This document shows, one piece after another, positions 26,901-35,194 of a stretch of 64,000 nucleotides of DNA. The translations under genes and the position numbers were made by a program. The DNA lies in NCBI GenBank assembly GCA_964059195.1, contig CAXKWD010000001.1, positions 119,841,751 through 119,905,750 on the forward strand, read 5' to 3'. The notes below the pieces were generated by a model that worked only from the letters and a program-made list of their open reading frames with translations, had not been told where the DNA came from and made no database searches. Within the stretch, counting starts at the first letter, position 1, and every line of letters starts with the position of its first letter. This DNA is from Ectobius pallidus (Eukaryota; Arthropoda; Insecta; Blattodea; Ectobiidae).

Positions 26901-28999
26901 TTTAACCAGGCTAAATTATATTTTATTAAATTTTTTGCGACTATTATTCACTTATATTGTTATAGGTATTCATGACGGCACTCTTTTTATAATTTAATGA
27001 TTTATTAAAAATAATTAGTTATAAGTATTTAGGCTTTCACGGCCGGCGTCTATTGAAGTCCTCCGAAATAATTTAGTTTCAAAGGGTCAATCTTTCAGTA
27101 TGGGTACAAGTAGCCAGTTAATTCCTTTATTATTGAGTCCACGACTAAAATATTTAAGGATTTTTACGTAATTGCTAGTAGGTCTATATGATAGAACAAA
27201 AAGACCTCTGTACCGTTCCAATAGGTTTAGCGCCTGGAGTAATTACCACTCTATTACTCGTAAACCATTCAAGATATAAACGTGGTACTTGATGTATAAT
27301 AAAATTCAAATATTTCCCTAAAGCTTAAAATGCTTGAATCATTTTCTGGTCACAGAAATAAACAAAATTGTCGCATAGTCAAATATGCTTCTTCCTGAAC
27401 ATTTCACGGTCGTCACAAATCATTCCGACAACAGAAGCGCGCGGAATAATTACCTCTCAATTACTCGTAAACCATTCGAGGTATAGGGCTGGAACTTCAT
27501 TTGTATTAAAATTCAATTATTTCACTAAAACTTTCTCGCTTGAAGTTTTTTCGGGACACAAAAATACAAAAAATTGTCGCATAGTGAAATTTGCTTCTCC
27601 CTCCATGAATTTTGTGTAACGGGTGATGTTTATAAAATGAAATAAAAACATTTGTGTCCGCTTTTTTAAAGCTCTGTTTTAACCATCAGTAGGGCTGATG
27701 TGTGTAGATTATTTCTGTACAAATTTCTCAGGAATCCGACCAAGGGTTAATTAAGGGTTACGAGTTTAATCACGCGGTGTAAGATTTTCTAGACTGAGTA
27801 AAAACTGGGAATTGCGAGATTTGGAATCTGGTGACGTCACGCACTCAAGTGCTGCGATTGGTCTATCCCGGAATACGCAACCTGTATAGTTTACTGATCT
27901 TGAGTAGTGGCAGGTAGATTCTATTTTAGTGGCGGTTAGATTGTATTAGGTTTGTTTGGTTAGGTTAGGTTGGTTTGTTTAAGTTAGGTTGGTTAGGTTG
28001 TGAACAGTGATATTAGATTTGTAGGGCATACCGAATTCATGCGTTTTGGAAATGTGGCATATTATATCTCCAGTGAGGTTTGTCGTGTTGGTTAACCTGT
28101 TTACCCACATAAGATGGCTGTCAGTTATATGTTATTATCATGAATTACGTATTTTAAGGTAAGAGAATTACAGGATATATTCTTACATATGAACCAATTT
28201 CGCACCTAATTATAATCCTTGCACCTAGGGACACATTTTTAACGTTGTTCTGTTTAGTAAAAATTAAATCTGTGTGGCTAAGGATATAGGGCTGGTCCCC
28301 ATTTTTTTTTAACATTGGCATATGTATAACTAATAGAAACTTAAGATGTACAGCTGTAACAAAACTTCACTGACAAACTGTTAGGGACATGAAGAGAGTA
28401 TCATTTTTGTTCAGGAACATATATCCTCAAACTCGATGTTTATGAGTTATACACAAGGGATACGCCCATAAGGTTCGAACATTAACTAAACATAATTGTG
28501 CTTAAATAAAATTTTATTGACAGTACAGTCAGCACGAAATATCAGTTGTCTATAACCTAATGAGTGGTAATTGTGTCGTGCTGCGGACAGATTAATTGTT
28601 AGTATACGTACCTCATGGGATCAGTAATTCCAATTCAGGATTTAAAAAGGTAGGCCAAAATTGTACGTATTTAAAAAGCACGGCACACTACTGTGAATGA
28701 CATTCTGTCATAGGTGGTACTTACTTTTCCTTTCCTCCTCTCACTCCCTGCAAGGACCTATATGCGGACGTAAACATCGACATCTGCGCTCTTTGCCCAG
28801 CGGAATTCCTAAAATAATGGTGTGTTTTTATTTTTTTTCAGAAAAAGAGATGGAGGAGTTCATAGATAAGAACTGGAGGGAAGTATTCGATGCTCTGGCT
28901 CCACCTGTTTTGGATGGCGTCATTCAGCTGTTGTTAACATACGTACAAAGACTCCTTAAAGTTGCTACGTATGAAGAATTCTTCCCTAATAGCCAGTGA
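12884..28999 (+). CDS. takeout / juvenile hormone binding protein (JHBP) family gene, six exons, complete
   Basis: Coding exons are 12884-12944, 15852-15944, 17490-17625, 22220-22353, 25171-25323 and 28842-28999, all bounded by AG/GT. Exon remainders fit at every junction and total 735 nt, or 244 residues plus stop, the usual takeout length. Residues 1 to about 20 are a hydrophobic signal peptide. Cys27 and Cys37 match the N-terminal disulfide pair of the family. LDPLWIP (about 61-67), LFNGDKLL (185-192) and the helical C-terminal tail ending EEFFPNS (237-243) follow the family pattern. Family members are secreted carriers of hydrophobic ligands, some binding juvenile hormone and others acting in feeding, circadian or mating behaviour; the ligand here is unknown. 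No frameshift or internal stop is seen. No promoter could be assigned. The introns are full of transposons, and another element begins 66 bases after the stop codon. I did not assign a symbol because insects carry many paralogues. Confidence 0.93.
12945..15302. other. takeout-like intron 1, first part: nothing recognised
   Basis: AT-rich sequence without recognisable element ends or coding segments. A 'tatttatttattcatttattt' tract at about 13905-13930 is low complexity. Confidence 0.5.
15303..15815 (+). mobile_element. tRNA-derived SINE, family A, near full length
   Basis: Head 'ggtccaccgctgcggcgtaa' with a B-box-like GTTCGAATCC at about 15340, a body containing 'cattgggctgatcatgc' and a 3' region 'gccttataaggcccgggcgg', then an AGAAAGAT-rich tail ending by about 15808. 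Other copies: 32.73-32.96 plus 37.63-37.83 kb (split), 43.78-43.96 kb and 23.04-23.10 kb. It ends about 40 bases before takeout exon 2. Confidence 0.85.
15852..15944 (+). CDS. takeout-like gene, exon 2
   Basis: A pyrimidine-rich acceptor ending TTTCAG precedes the exon and a GTAAGA donor follows. It encodes residues 22-51, with the two cysteines spaced as in takeout proteins (LCARN...FKECARKS). The open frame also runs upstream through SINE tail sequence, but that part is not exon. Confidence 0.92.
16130..16438 (-). mobile_element. tRNA-derived SINE, family B, near full length with target duplication
   Basis: Read on the minus strand: head 'tacgccgtagcgtagaggtt' (A-box), B-box GGTTCGATCCC, body 'ccaggagcaatcctggggg', end 'ggcctgtaatagggaacac'. 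CAGAACATCTATA (16117-16129) and CAGTACATCTATA (16439-16451) flank it, 12 of 13 identical. It lies in takeout intron 2. Confidence 0.9.
16990..17375. mobile_element. hAT-like relic with G/C-rich ends
   Basis: 'gggggcaaggggggcaactgccccc' type sequence near 17005-17030, and 'gccccccccttaataaaatt' then 'ctggctacgctgctgg' at the right end (17337-17372), resembling ends of the CAGTGGCGTAG family. Boundaries unclear. Confidence 0.4.
17490..17625 (+). CDS. takeout-like gene, exon 3
   Basis: Acceptor TTATTTCAG and donor GTAAGT. It encodes residues 53-96, including the KIPVLDPLWIP segment that matches the family's conserved 'GIP-x-DPL' region, and the following SNATGIGIKDVIF strand. Confidence 0.95.
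17712..17820 (+). repeat. (GTCT)n-led interspersed repeat fragment
   Basis: 'gtctgtctgtctgtccg' is followed by 'cgctcgataactaaaatacg', a combination I recall from insect interspersed repeats. Too short to classify. Confidence 0.4.
18474..18708. mobile_element. Tc1/mariner-type MITE, 235 bp, TA flanked
   Basis: Terminal repeats of about 32 bases starting CAGGGTAGATCAGAAAAAT, inverted at the right end with very few mismatches. TA dinucleotides flank both ends (18472-18473 and 18709-18710). No transposase left. In takeout intron 3. Confidence 0.9.
18711..20100. other. takeout-like intron 3, middle: nothing recognised
   Basis: AT-rich; a poly(A) run of 13 at about 19121. No coding or element ends identified. 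Confidence 0.5.
20138..21000 (+). repeat. dispersed degenerate repeats around 'TGTCCGyTTTTGATA'
   Basis: Similar 20-base segments at about 20138, 20166, 20197, 20797, 20884 and 20980 (for example AAATGTCCGCTTTTGATAC and AGATGTCCACCTTTGATATT). Irregularly spaced. Confidence 0.4.
21248..21296 (-). mobile_element. SINE family B fragment (3' end)
   Basis: 'attacaggccatggaggccc' and 'gggttccagaaggttgagg' match the end of the 16.1-kb SINE, same orientation. Confidence 0.7.
21350..22090 (+). pseudogene. non-LTR retrotransposon reverse transcriptase, C-terminal fragment
   Basis: An open stretch (21362-21853) has the order KYLGAVITDTNNIKAKVKCR, LKSGNACFYAVQKLL, TIILPVVLYGCETWSLTLRE and MKWAGHVARMGEE, the typical C-terminal region of an abundant arthropod LINE. 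After the stop the match continues with two frameshifts to AAMNLRVP near 22040 and a 3' end 'ataatattcctttagcttgc'. Lies in takeout intron 3, same strand as the gene, 120 bases before exon 4. Confidence 0.88.
22220..22353 (+). CDS. takeout-like gene, exon 4
   Basis: Acceptor GATTCCAG and donor GTGAGT. It encodes residues 98-141, with the alternating strands of the JHBP barrel (VLPNIKVYGKYTLSGKL, then PIRGNGDFYLNA). Confidence 0.95.
22354..23890. other. takeout-like intron 4, first part
   Basis: A short SINE family A fragment at about 23040-23095 (minus, 'gcggcccgcgctgcctggg'). Nothing else recognised. Confidence 0.45.
23891..23924 (+). repeat. (AT)n microsatellite
   Basis: About 16 AT units without interruption. 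Confidence 0.95.
23925..25170. other. takeout-like intron 4, second part: nothing recognised
   Basis: AT-rich intron sequence up to the exon 5 acceptor. Confidence 0.5.
25171..25323 (+). CDS. takeout-like gene, exon 5
   Basis: Acceptor ATCCTACAG and donor GTAAGT. It encodes residues 143-192, ending in the conserved LFNGDKLL segment. Exon length and phase (2 nt in, 1 nt out) fit both neighbours. Confidence 0.95.
25660..27893. mobile_element. 2.2-kb DNA element with about 450-bp inverted repeats and a THAP exon
   Basis: The arm at about 25660-26125 is inverted at about 27440-27893. Both contain a 'tcagccctactgatgg' block, the 'gtgtcccgaaaaaactt' block and 'gtgacgtca'. The left arm's inner end reads into a THAP-domain exon, and the right arm is preceded by a second, diverged partial copy of itself (about 27220-27420). 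THAP is the DNA-binding domain of P-type transposases, so a P-related, non-autonomous element is the likely identity. It occupies takeout intron 5. Confidence 0.75.
26292..26571 (+). pseudogene. THAP-domain exon broken by a 20-bp tandem duplication
   Basis: Begins MPGQRCAVAVCNSNF and, after a frame change, continues LDCNISFHVFPKI, VCRKNDSWNPDTSRVCSLHF and a basic tail before a GTAAAT donor at 26572. The C-x4-C ... C-x2-H zinc ligands and the central Trp of a THAP finger are all present. Bases 26317-26336 are repeated exactly at 26337-26356, and this extra 20 bases is what shifts the frame. The rest of any transposase is not found downstream. Confidence 0.8.
27945..28012 (+). repeat. TTAGG-like short repeats
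   Basis: Several GGTTAGGTTAGGTTGG-type units, reminiscent of the insect telomere repeat TTAGG but degenerate and short. Confidence 0.5.
28013..28841. other. takeout-like intron 5, end: nothing recognised
   Basis: No element ends or coding segments before exon 6. Confidence 0.45.
28842..28999 (+). CDS. takeout-like gene, exon 6 (C-terminus and stop)
   Basis: A long pyrimidine tract and CAG precede it. It encodes residues 194-244: FIDKNWREVFDALAPPVLD, then an amphipathic helix and YEEFFPN, closed by TGA at 28997-28999. No canonical AATAAA is obvious close behind it. Confidence 0.95.
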
Positions 29000-29065
29000 T
29001 TATGATGTACGTGTCTTGATTATTGGTTATAAACAAGTCATTTAAGTGTAAGATTACTTATAAAT

Positions 29066-29726
29066 AGGGTTCGGATGTTTATGACATGTCATATTTTTAT
29101 CCTGAACTCCGTTCTCGCCGCAAACACAAATTAAACACGAATTGCACGCTTGTTATTCTAATCGGACCGTTTTTATTTTGCAGATAAAGCCATATTTTGG
29201 TGTTTTTATTTATTTATTTTTATTTTTTTATGTTTTTGTGGTCTTGGTCATAGTTTGGCTATATTTGTAATTTAACGTCATATTTCAGTTACAAGTTCGG
29301 TAAAAGAACACAATTATAGGCCTACATGGTCGAGTTAAATTTGAAATTTATTTAATTAATTCAATGTTTATGCCAAATTTTACCTTAAATTTTAAAATTA
29401 ATGCAACTGTTCATATTTTATAGGGACACGCAAGGTCTACAAAATATTACGAGTACTTGGAGTTGAAGAAGCGAGCAAACAGGAGAAAGTTCTTTAAAAT
29501 AGAAGTTAATTACAAGTAAAGCTGTAAATCACCAAAATTTTTAAAAAGTGATTATCTGATTGAATTCATGTGATTGATTCATGTTCAACGTTTAAATTGG
29601 AATTTTTTTTTTAATACGTTACTTTTATTAGATCATATTTAGGATTTTTTGGTCATATTTAATAACTTTAAGGGCATATTTGAAGTCATATTTTCAACTT
29701 TTTTTAGGTCATAAACATCCGAACCT
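29066..29726. mobile_element. 661-bp non-autonomous DNA transposon with 11-bp target duplication
   Basis: TIRs AGGGTTCGGATGTTTATGAC (left) and its inverted partner with one base less. TACTTATAAAT stands on both sides (29055-29065 and 29727-29737). The inside repeats 'GTCATATTT'-like units in both halves. An 11-bp duplication would suit a Mutator-like element, but this is inference. It starts 66 bases after the takeout stop codon. Confidence 0.85.
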
Positions 29727-29954
29727 TACTTATAAATTTCCAAACATCGTAAATTACTAAGATTATGTTGTACTTAGCAAACTCAGGATATTATGATTTC
29801 CTACCAAGCATTTGCATGAGGCTAAGACAACGTAATATACACTTACAGAATGCGGCCACTTTCTCTCTGTCGGAATTTAGAGAGAAGACATAGTCCTCCA
29901 TGCTTAGGGTACCGGTATGGAGATTAATTTGTGTTTCACATAGGGTTTTTTTCC

Positions 29955-30046
29955 CCCTAATGAACCTTCGGGTTCCATAAAATAGATAATATTCCTTTAC
30001 CTTACTTAGGAATTATCTATTGCCATTGAGTAAGTAAGTATATTAT
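29955..30046 (+). mobile_element. LINE 3'-end fragment
   Basis: 'aatgaaccttcgggttccat' and 'tagataatattcctttacc' match the 3' end of the LINE at 22.0 kb. Confidence 0.8.
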
Positions 30047-30306
30047 TATATTATTACATTAATATGTACTTCTTTCAAAATATGGCGAGTCTCATTTTTA
30101 ACAGCCTAGAAATTTAGAGAATTGAATAGCAATGATAGAACATGCCCAAATAACATGTTATCTATTCCGTAAAAATTATATAGGCCTATAAGTGTATACT
30201 CTTTTACTTCTATTTTCTGTAATATGCATGGAGTTAGTTGATAATTTTTTCAGTCAGGGAGAATTTTCCTTACACGAGTGAAGTGTAGATTGTTTGGTGA
30301 TGGGAT

Positions 30307-30832
30307 AATGGGCGTCCGCAGAAATTATGTCAAGGGGGAGCAAATGGACAAATTACTGCCGCTATGACCACCATCATCATGCTACTATTAGTACAACCAT
30401 TTTATTATTATTATTATTATTATTATTAGTTACAATCCATGTTATTATAACAATCCACATCCTTGATTTATTGTATTACTATGGATACAAAGAAAAAATC
30501 TCATGTAGTACACTCACATGACTTTTTCTACCCCTTACAATTTCACAGGTAGTATTCCTATAAAATGCAATACTTCCCTTGCCTTACTTTCATTACAATA
30601 AAATGTTTGACTAGAAATGATTTCAAGTTGAGTGGAAGTGACTACATGCTCACATCTAAGGTAGTAAGCAGTTACATCTCGTTTTTGTCCCAACAACGCT
30701 AACTTCAATATGTGGAAACTTGAGCTTCTTTTCACATCAGTTGCTTATAGTAATTCAGTTTAGAGATTTATGTGAACAAAATTTCCAGAGGGAGGCAGCG
30801 GCCCTATCCTGCCCCCCTTTCGGATGTCCATT
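30307..30832. mobile_element. 526-bp hAT-like MITE with 8-bp target duplication
   Basis: Ends AATGGGCGTCCG and, inverted, AATGGACATCCG, both followed inward by a G-rich stretch. GATGGGAT flanks both ends exactly (30299-30306 and 30833-30840). A (TTA)n tract at about 30402-30427 lies inside. No transposase. Confidence 0.85.
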
Positions 30833-31084
30833 GATGGGATCAGTATAAATTATCAACTTGCTTTCCCAAACTTATAAACTTTTGTCAGAAAGTGTGGCAG
30901 AGAATCGTTTAGTTCTAGCGCGATTATTTTTCTTATGTGTATAGTGTTGTAATTTAATAATCTTTTTGTTTTCAGGTTCTTTTTACACAAAAAGTGTTAA
31001 AGAAAAAGGAAGAATGCTTTTTACACTGCGCTTTCCTTGGGAACAATGTTCAGATGAGTTTCTTTCAGGCAGCTTATCTAATAA

Positions 31085-31698
31085 CACTGTACAACAAATT
31101 TGAACTTTTTTTTCTGTCCATTATATGAAACTATGTGATTCTGTATAAACAAAAGGTTCTTGATTCATATATCAAGACCAAAATGGTCCATCACGTACCG
31201 TTTTTATTATTTTAAAACTCTTCATCACGAAAGACTACTTTAATTTGTGGGCCAATAAAAACTCCTTCTTTTATCTTTGTCTCACTTAAATGTTTGAATT
31301 TGTTCCTGAGATGAAAGAAAGCCACTCCTTCTCTGTCCAGAGCTTTTACAAATATTTTCATCAAACCGAGTTTAATGTGCAATGGTGGAAGAAAAGACAC
31401 ATTGCGAATTCACAAGTGGGTAATGTGATATGTTTTTGGTGCCAGGAATGATTTTTTGTCCTTGGAGACCAGTGTTTACGGATGTAGTGATTTTTTCTGT
31501 CACGACTGTTCCATTCACAGAGAAAGCAGCAGAATTTAATGTATCCCTGTATCCTTACGTAAAGAGCAAATATTTGGATAGATTTTTGGGAAAATGATGC
31601 GTGGTAAACAAAAATAATTACAGATTCGTTATTTTCAGCCAAAAATAAATAAGAAACACATGTTTTCATCTAAAGGACATTTTTCATGTTGTACAGTG
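31085..31698 (-). mobile_element. 614-bp DNA element with CACTGTACAACA ends, carrying protein remnants
   Basis: CACTGTACAACA at 31085-31096 is exactly inverted at 31687-31698. On the minus strand it has a Cys-rich piece (KFCCFLCEWNSRDRKNHYIR, within 31669-31361) and, one frame over, LPPLHIKLGLMKIFVKALDR and IKEGVFIGPQIK (31400-31212). I recall these blocks, in this order, from many unnamed arthropod proteins that look transposon-borne. A shorter copy lies at 60,844-61,120. Confidence 0.75.
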
Positions 31699-31699
31699 C

Positions 31700-32726
31700 A
31701 ATTAGTACTACAGAGGCTCATCAAGTATCTTGTTTGCATTGCCATTTGTTTACTTTCGTTTTCAGTACAACGAAGTAGTTTGGTTGAAAAACAAGTAATG
31801 CTTTTTAAGATTTATCTACTGTCCGTTCCAGGAGTCCTGAGAGAAAACGTAGGTTTGCGACCTAGATTTGAATGCTCACACCTTATTGGGCAGCGGCCAA
31901 TCATGTTCAGACACACCCCTAGTAGGCCTAAGCCCAATTCACATTCCTTCGCTTCACAGATCTACAGTTCCCTTGTGATTTGTGAATGTCTTAAGTACAA
32001 AGGCAGGTGAACGTAATTTTGAAAGTTTCGTGTGCATGGCACTTCCAGTATGACCATAATTCATTTCGAAAATAGCACTTTAGTGTTATTTATTTCTACA
32101 AATTTCATCGTGAGTTTTGCTGGTTGGTGAACCGTGCTTTTCTCCCGTTACAACCACCATTTACTTTTTTCTCAGTACATCTGAAACTGATAGTAGTTAC
32201 AACACACAATGCTCCTATAGTATTATCTTCTCAGATCAGCGACTTACCTCTTCAACTGAACTTGCTCATATCATTCAGTTCCTGCATTCTCCCGGTAAAA
32301 GAGAGAAATGTTTGTTTTCCTATGTCATCTTATTATCTATTAATGTTTAAGTGTAATAGTTTTGCGTTTCATGTTTTCTGTTTTTACATATACTATTATG
32401 CTCAAAGGAGAAATTGTTGGTAATGTAATGAAATTAAGCTGTACGTTATCTCAGAATGACTTTTACGATTTACAGGCGCGATAGATTAAAAGTGGCGTTT
32501 TTGTTTGTTATTAACTTAGAAAAACAGCATCTCTACTGGAGTTGGTTTGCGGATTACAGCTTCCAAAGACAGATGGACAAATTGCAGAGATATTCATGAA
32601 TATTGAAGTGTTTTCTGCTTATATGCTGTACCTTGGCATATTACCATAACTGGTGTTTAGGTAAATAGGCTATGAAGTAATTTGTAATTTCAAAAATTGC
32701 CATTAATGTCAATAAATGTAATTAAG
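31700..32726. other. no gene recognised
   Basis: Two open frames of about 100-116 codons (31660-32010 and 32124-32423) have no recognisable motifs or splice context. Confidence 0.4.
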
Positions 32727-33314
32727 TTTATCTTTCTTTCTTTCTTTACCTTAATTTTACCTAAGGACATTTAAGTGACTCACGCCGCCCGGGCCTTATA
32801 AGGCAGCGACGAGTTGGCCGAGGGATTATCTATGGATTGCATGCATACTTTTTTGACGGGACAAGGACATGGAGGGCCTCCCCGGATGAGTGATCAGCCC
32901 AATGCCGGGACCACCTCCGAGACAAACGAACACATAGGATGAGACACACCATTCACACACACACATATACGAAACTGAAATGCAGCTTTACAATATAACT
33001 AACTACTATATTGCAAGCTATTTCTGTCGTGGAAATATTTTACATGGTGGGGTGTGTTTGTTTTTAGCAAATATCTTAAAAGGGTACTCTATGAGTAAGG
33101 TTAATGATCAGTCAGTGGAACTTCATGCTGAATTCGCGGCAGTTAAACTTGAAGCTGTTAACATTGTATTAGTTTCCTGCTACCGCTCACCTAATGGAGA
33201 CTTCAGTGTTTTTAGGGTCATTCTTCCGATTGTGGGGAATTTCGTGTCCCAACCTTGCCAGTCTCGTAAATTAGAAATTTCCTACCTTTTTACTATTTAC
33301 TCGTAAGTAATCAT

Positions 33315-33798
33315 CAGGCTTTAAAACTTAGTGCCCGATCGAATATGTTAACAGCAACCGTACTGTACAGACTTTGCTCGGCGTATGCCCTACCTACCAT
33401 ATGCTAGTTCACGTGATAGTAAACAAACCGCAATACAGATATAGGAAGATCGCAAAATAACTTCTCATTATCTAAACTCACATTACAAGCATGCAAAACG
33501 ATACTTTCTCCTGTTTGTGTATAATAGTCCCTCCCAAATGTTTCAATATATGTTTGCGTTTTAGAACACTTTACTTTCGGCATGCCAAACACGTATTAAA
33601 AATTTAAAGACGCACAATGACAAGGTACACTGTTGACCAATTTGAGAGGCACCGTACTACGAGTGAATACACTTCTCGGTACTACTATCAATGACTGTCT
33701 TATCAGCCTACGCAATCACCCTCCACCCCCTATACTCAGGTTGTTGGTAACCGGAATCAACTCCCTCTGTGGGTTCGGGCACTAAGTTTTAAAGCCTG
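33315..33798. mobile_element. 484-bp hAT-type MITE with perfect 8-bp target duplication
   Basis: 24-base perfect terminal repeats starting CAGGCTTTAAAACTTAGTGC. GTAATCAT flanks both ends (33307-33314 and 33799-33806). It lies inside the insert that breaks the LINE. On its minus strand a short frame (33592-33404) resembles the N-terminal zinc-finger region of CGGBP1/hAT-derived proteins (MPKVKCSKTQTYIETFGRDY). Confidence 0.88.
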
Positions 33799-34107
33799 GT
33801 AATCATCATTTATCTAGTTAAAATATAAAGAAGTATATTTTTATTCTGATGTATTGTGGTATTTAATAGCTTGAAATGTTGACAGGAACTACAAATTACC
33901 CATGAAATCAATGTCCCAACTCGAAGTACTGCATGTACGAAAGCTAAGAAATTGACCGAGAAGTCTTCTAAAAAAATTGTAAATACAGGAACTGAAGTAG
34001 GTATGCTCACTCTCATTGATGATATTACGATAATTATTTTATTCTTATTTGTACTGTGTTATTTATTTTTATTTAAGTGCTTAACTGAGTGTCCCTGCAT
34101 TAGAATA

Positions 34108-35001
34108 GTCAACACCGTAACGCACGTAGGAATTAAATTTGCGCCAAATATGCTATTGCGGCATTAACTACGGCCATAAGTTAATTGGGAAGAACGATGG
34201 CAACAATGTGGCAACCACAAAAGTATTCCTTGTGTGATTGTAGGAAGCGTAAGAGCAAAAAACAAGATTTTTCAGGAAAGTACCTTAATTGCATGTCAAC
34301 ACCGTAACGTAGAAAAAAGTGTGATTTTGTGATTTTTATAAATATTTTTAGTCTAGCAAAGAATTTTTGGCTGTATTTGAAGATAAAGCATGTGATGAAT
34401 CGTCGTTTTTTTTCAGTCTTAACTTCGAAAACTTATGAACAAAAAAATGTCAACTCCGTAATGAATTTCTTCGTGACGGAGTTGAACACTGTTACAGTGG
34501 TGACTTTATTGGCTTGCATATGTTTAATTTAATTTAAATTTAGCTTATTAATTGTATTTACCTCATTATATGAATACATTATCGAAAACATGTCCACATC
34601 TTGAAATGAATGTCCACACCATAACGCAAGTGTCCACACCGTAACGCAGTCTCCACCCCATTTTTCTAAGTAACATGGCAATAGTTAGCACTAATTTTTA
34701 AATTTCTTTTTCTTAATGAGGAGGCATTTATGCACTCTATTCTTAGCATGCATGGGATATGAAAATAAATATTTTACATTAAAAACTCTGACCATAGTAA
34801 CAAAATTTAGCATTAAAAAATCTCGATCCTATATTCTAAATTAAAAGTTTTAATTTGTTTGTCCATTATAGTAAATATTGGAGATAAAATTGATACCAGG
34901 TGAATTGCGAGCCAATGACCTATAGAAACAATGAATAAAAATGCTTTAATATTTCAAATTGTTAATATTAGGACCGGAAAACGGTCTGTTACGGAGTTGA
35001 C
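34108..35001. repeat. tract of repeated GTCAACACCGTAACG-like motifs, both orientations
   Basis: Copies: GTCAACACCGTAACG at 34108 and 34295, GTCAACTCCGTAATG at 34449, inverted ACGGAGTTGAAC at 34477, TGTCCACACCATAACGCA at 34611, TGTCCACACCGTAACGCA at 34631, and inverted GTTACGGAGTTGAC at 34988. Between them the sequence is unrelated AT-rich DNA. Function unknown. Confidence 0.75.
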
Positions 35002-35194
35002 TGATATTTGCACCTACTGATATTAAAAAAATGATATCTAATTTAGTGATTAACTGTGAATAGGTTAACATCATAATAAACGAGATGACATCAATAAAAC
35101 ACAGTTTTGTGACAATTGTAATTCCAGCTTAACAGTGGATGAAAATCCCCACAATCGTGAGAATGACCCTTTATTGAAAGATTAGTCACAGTAT

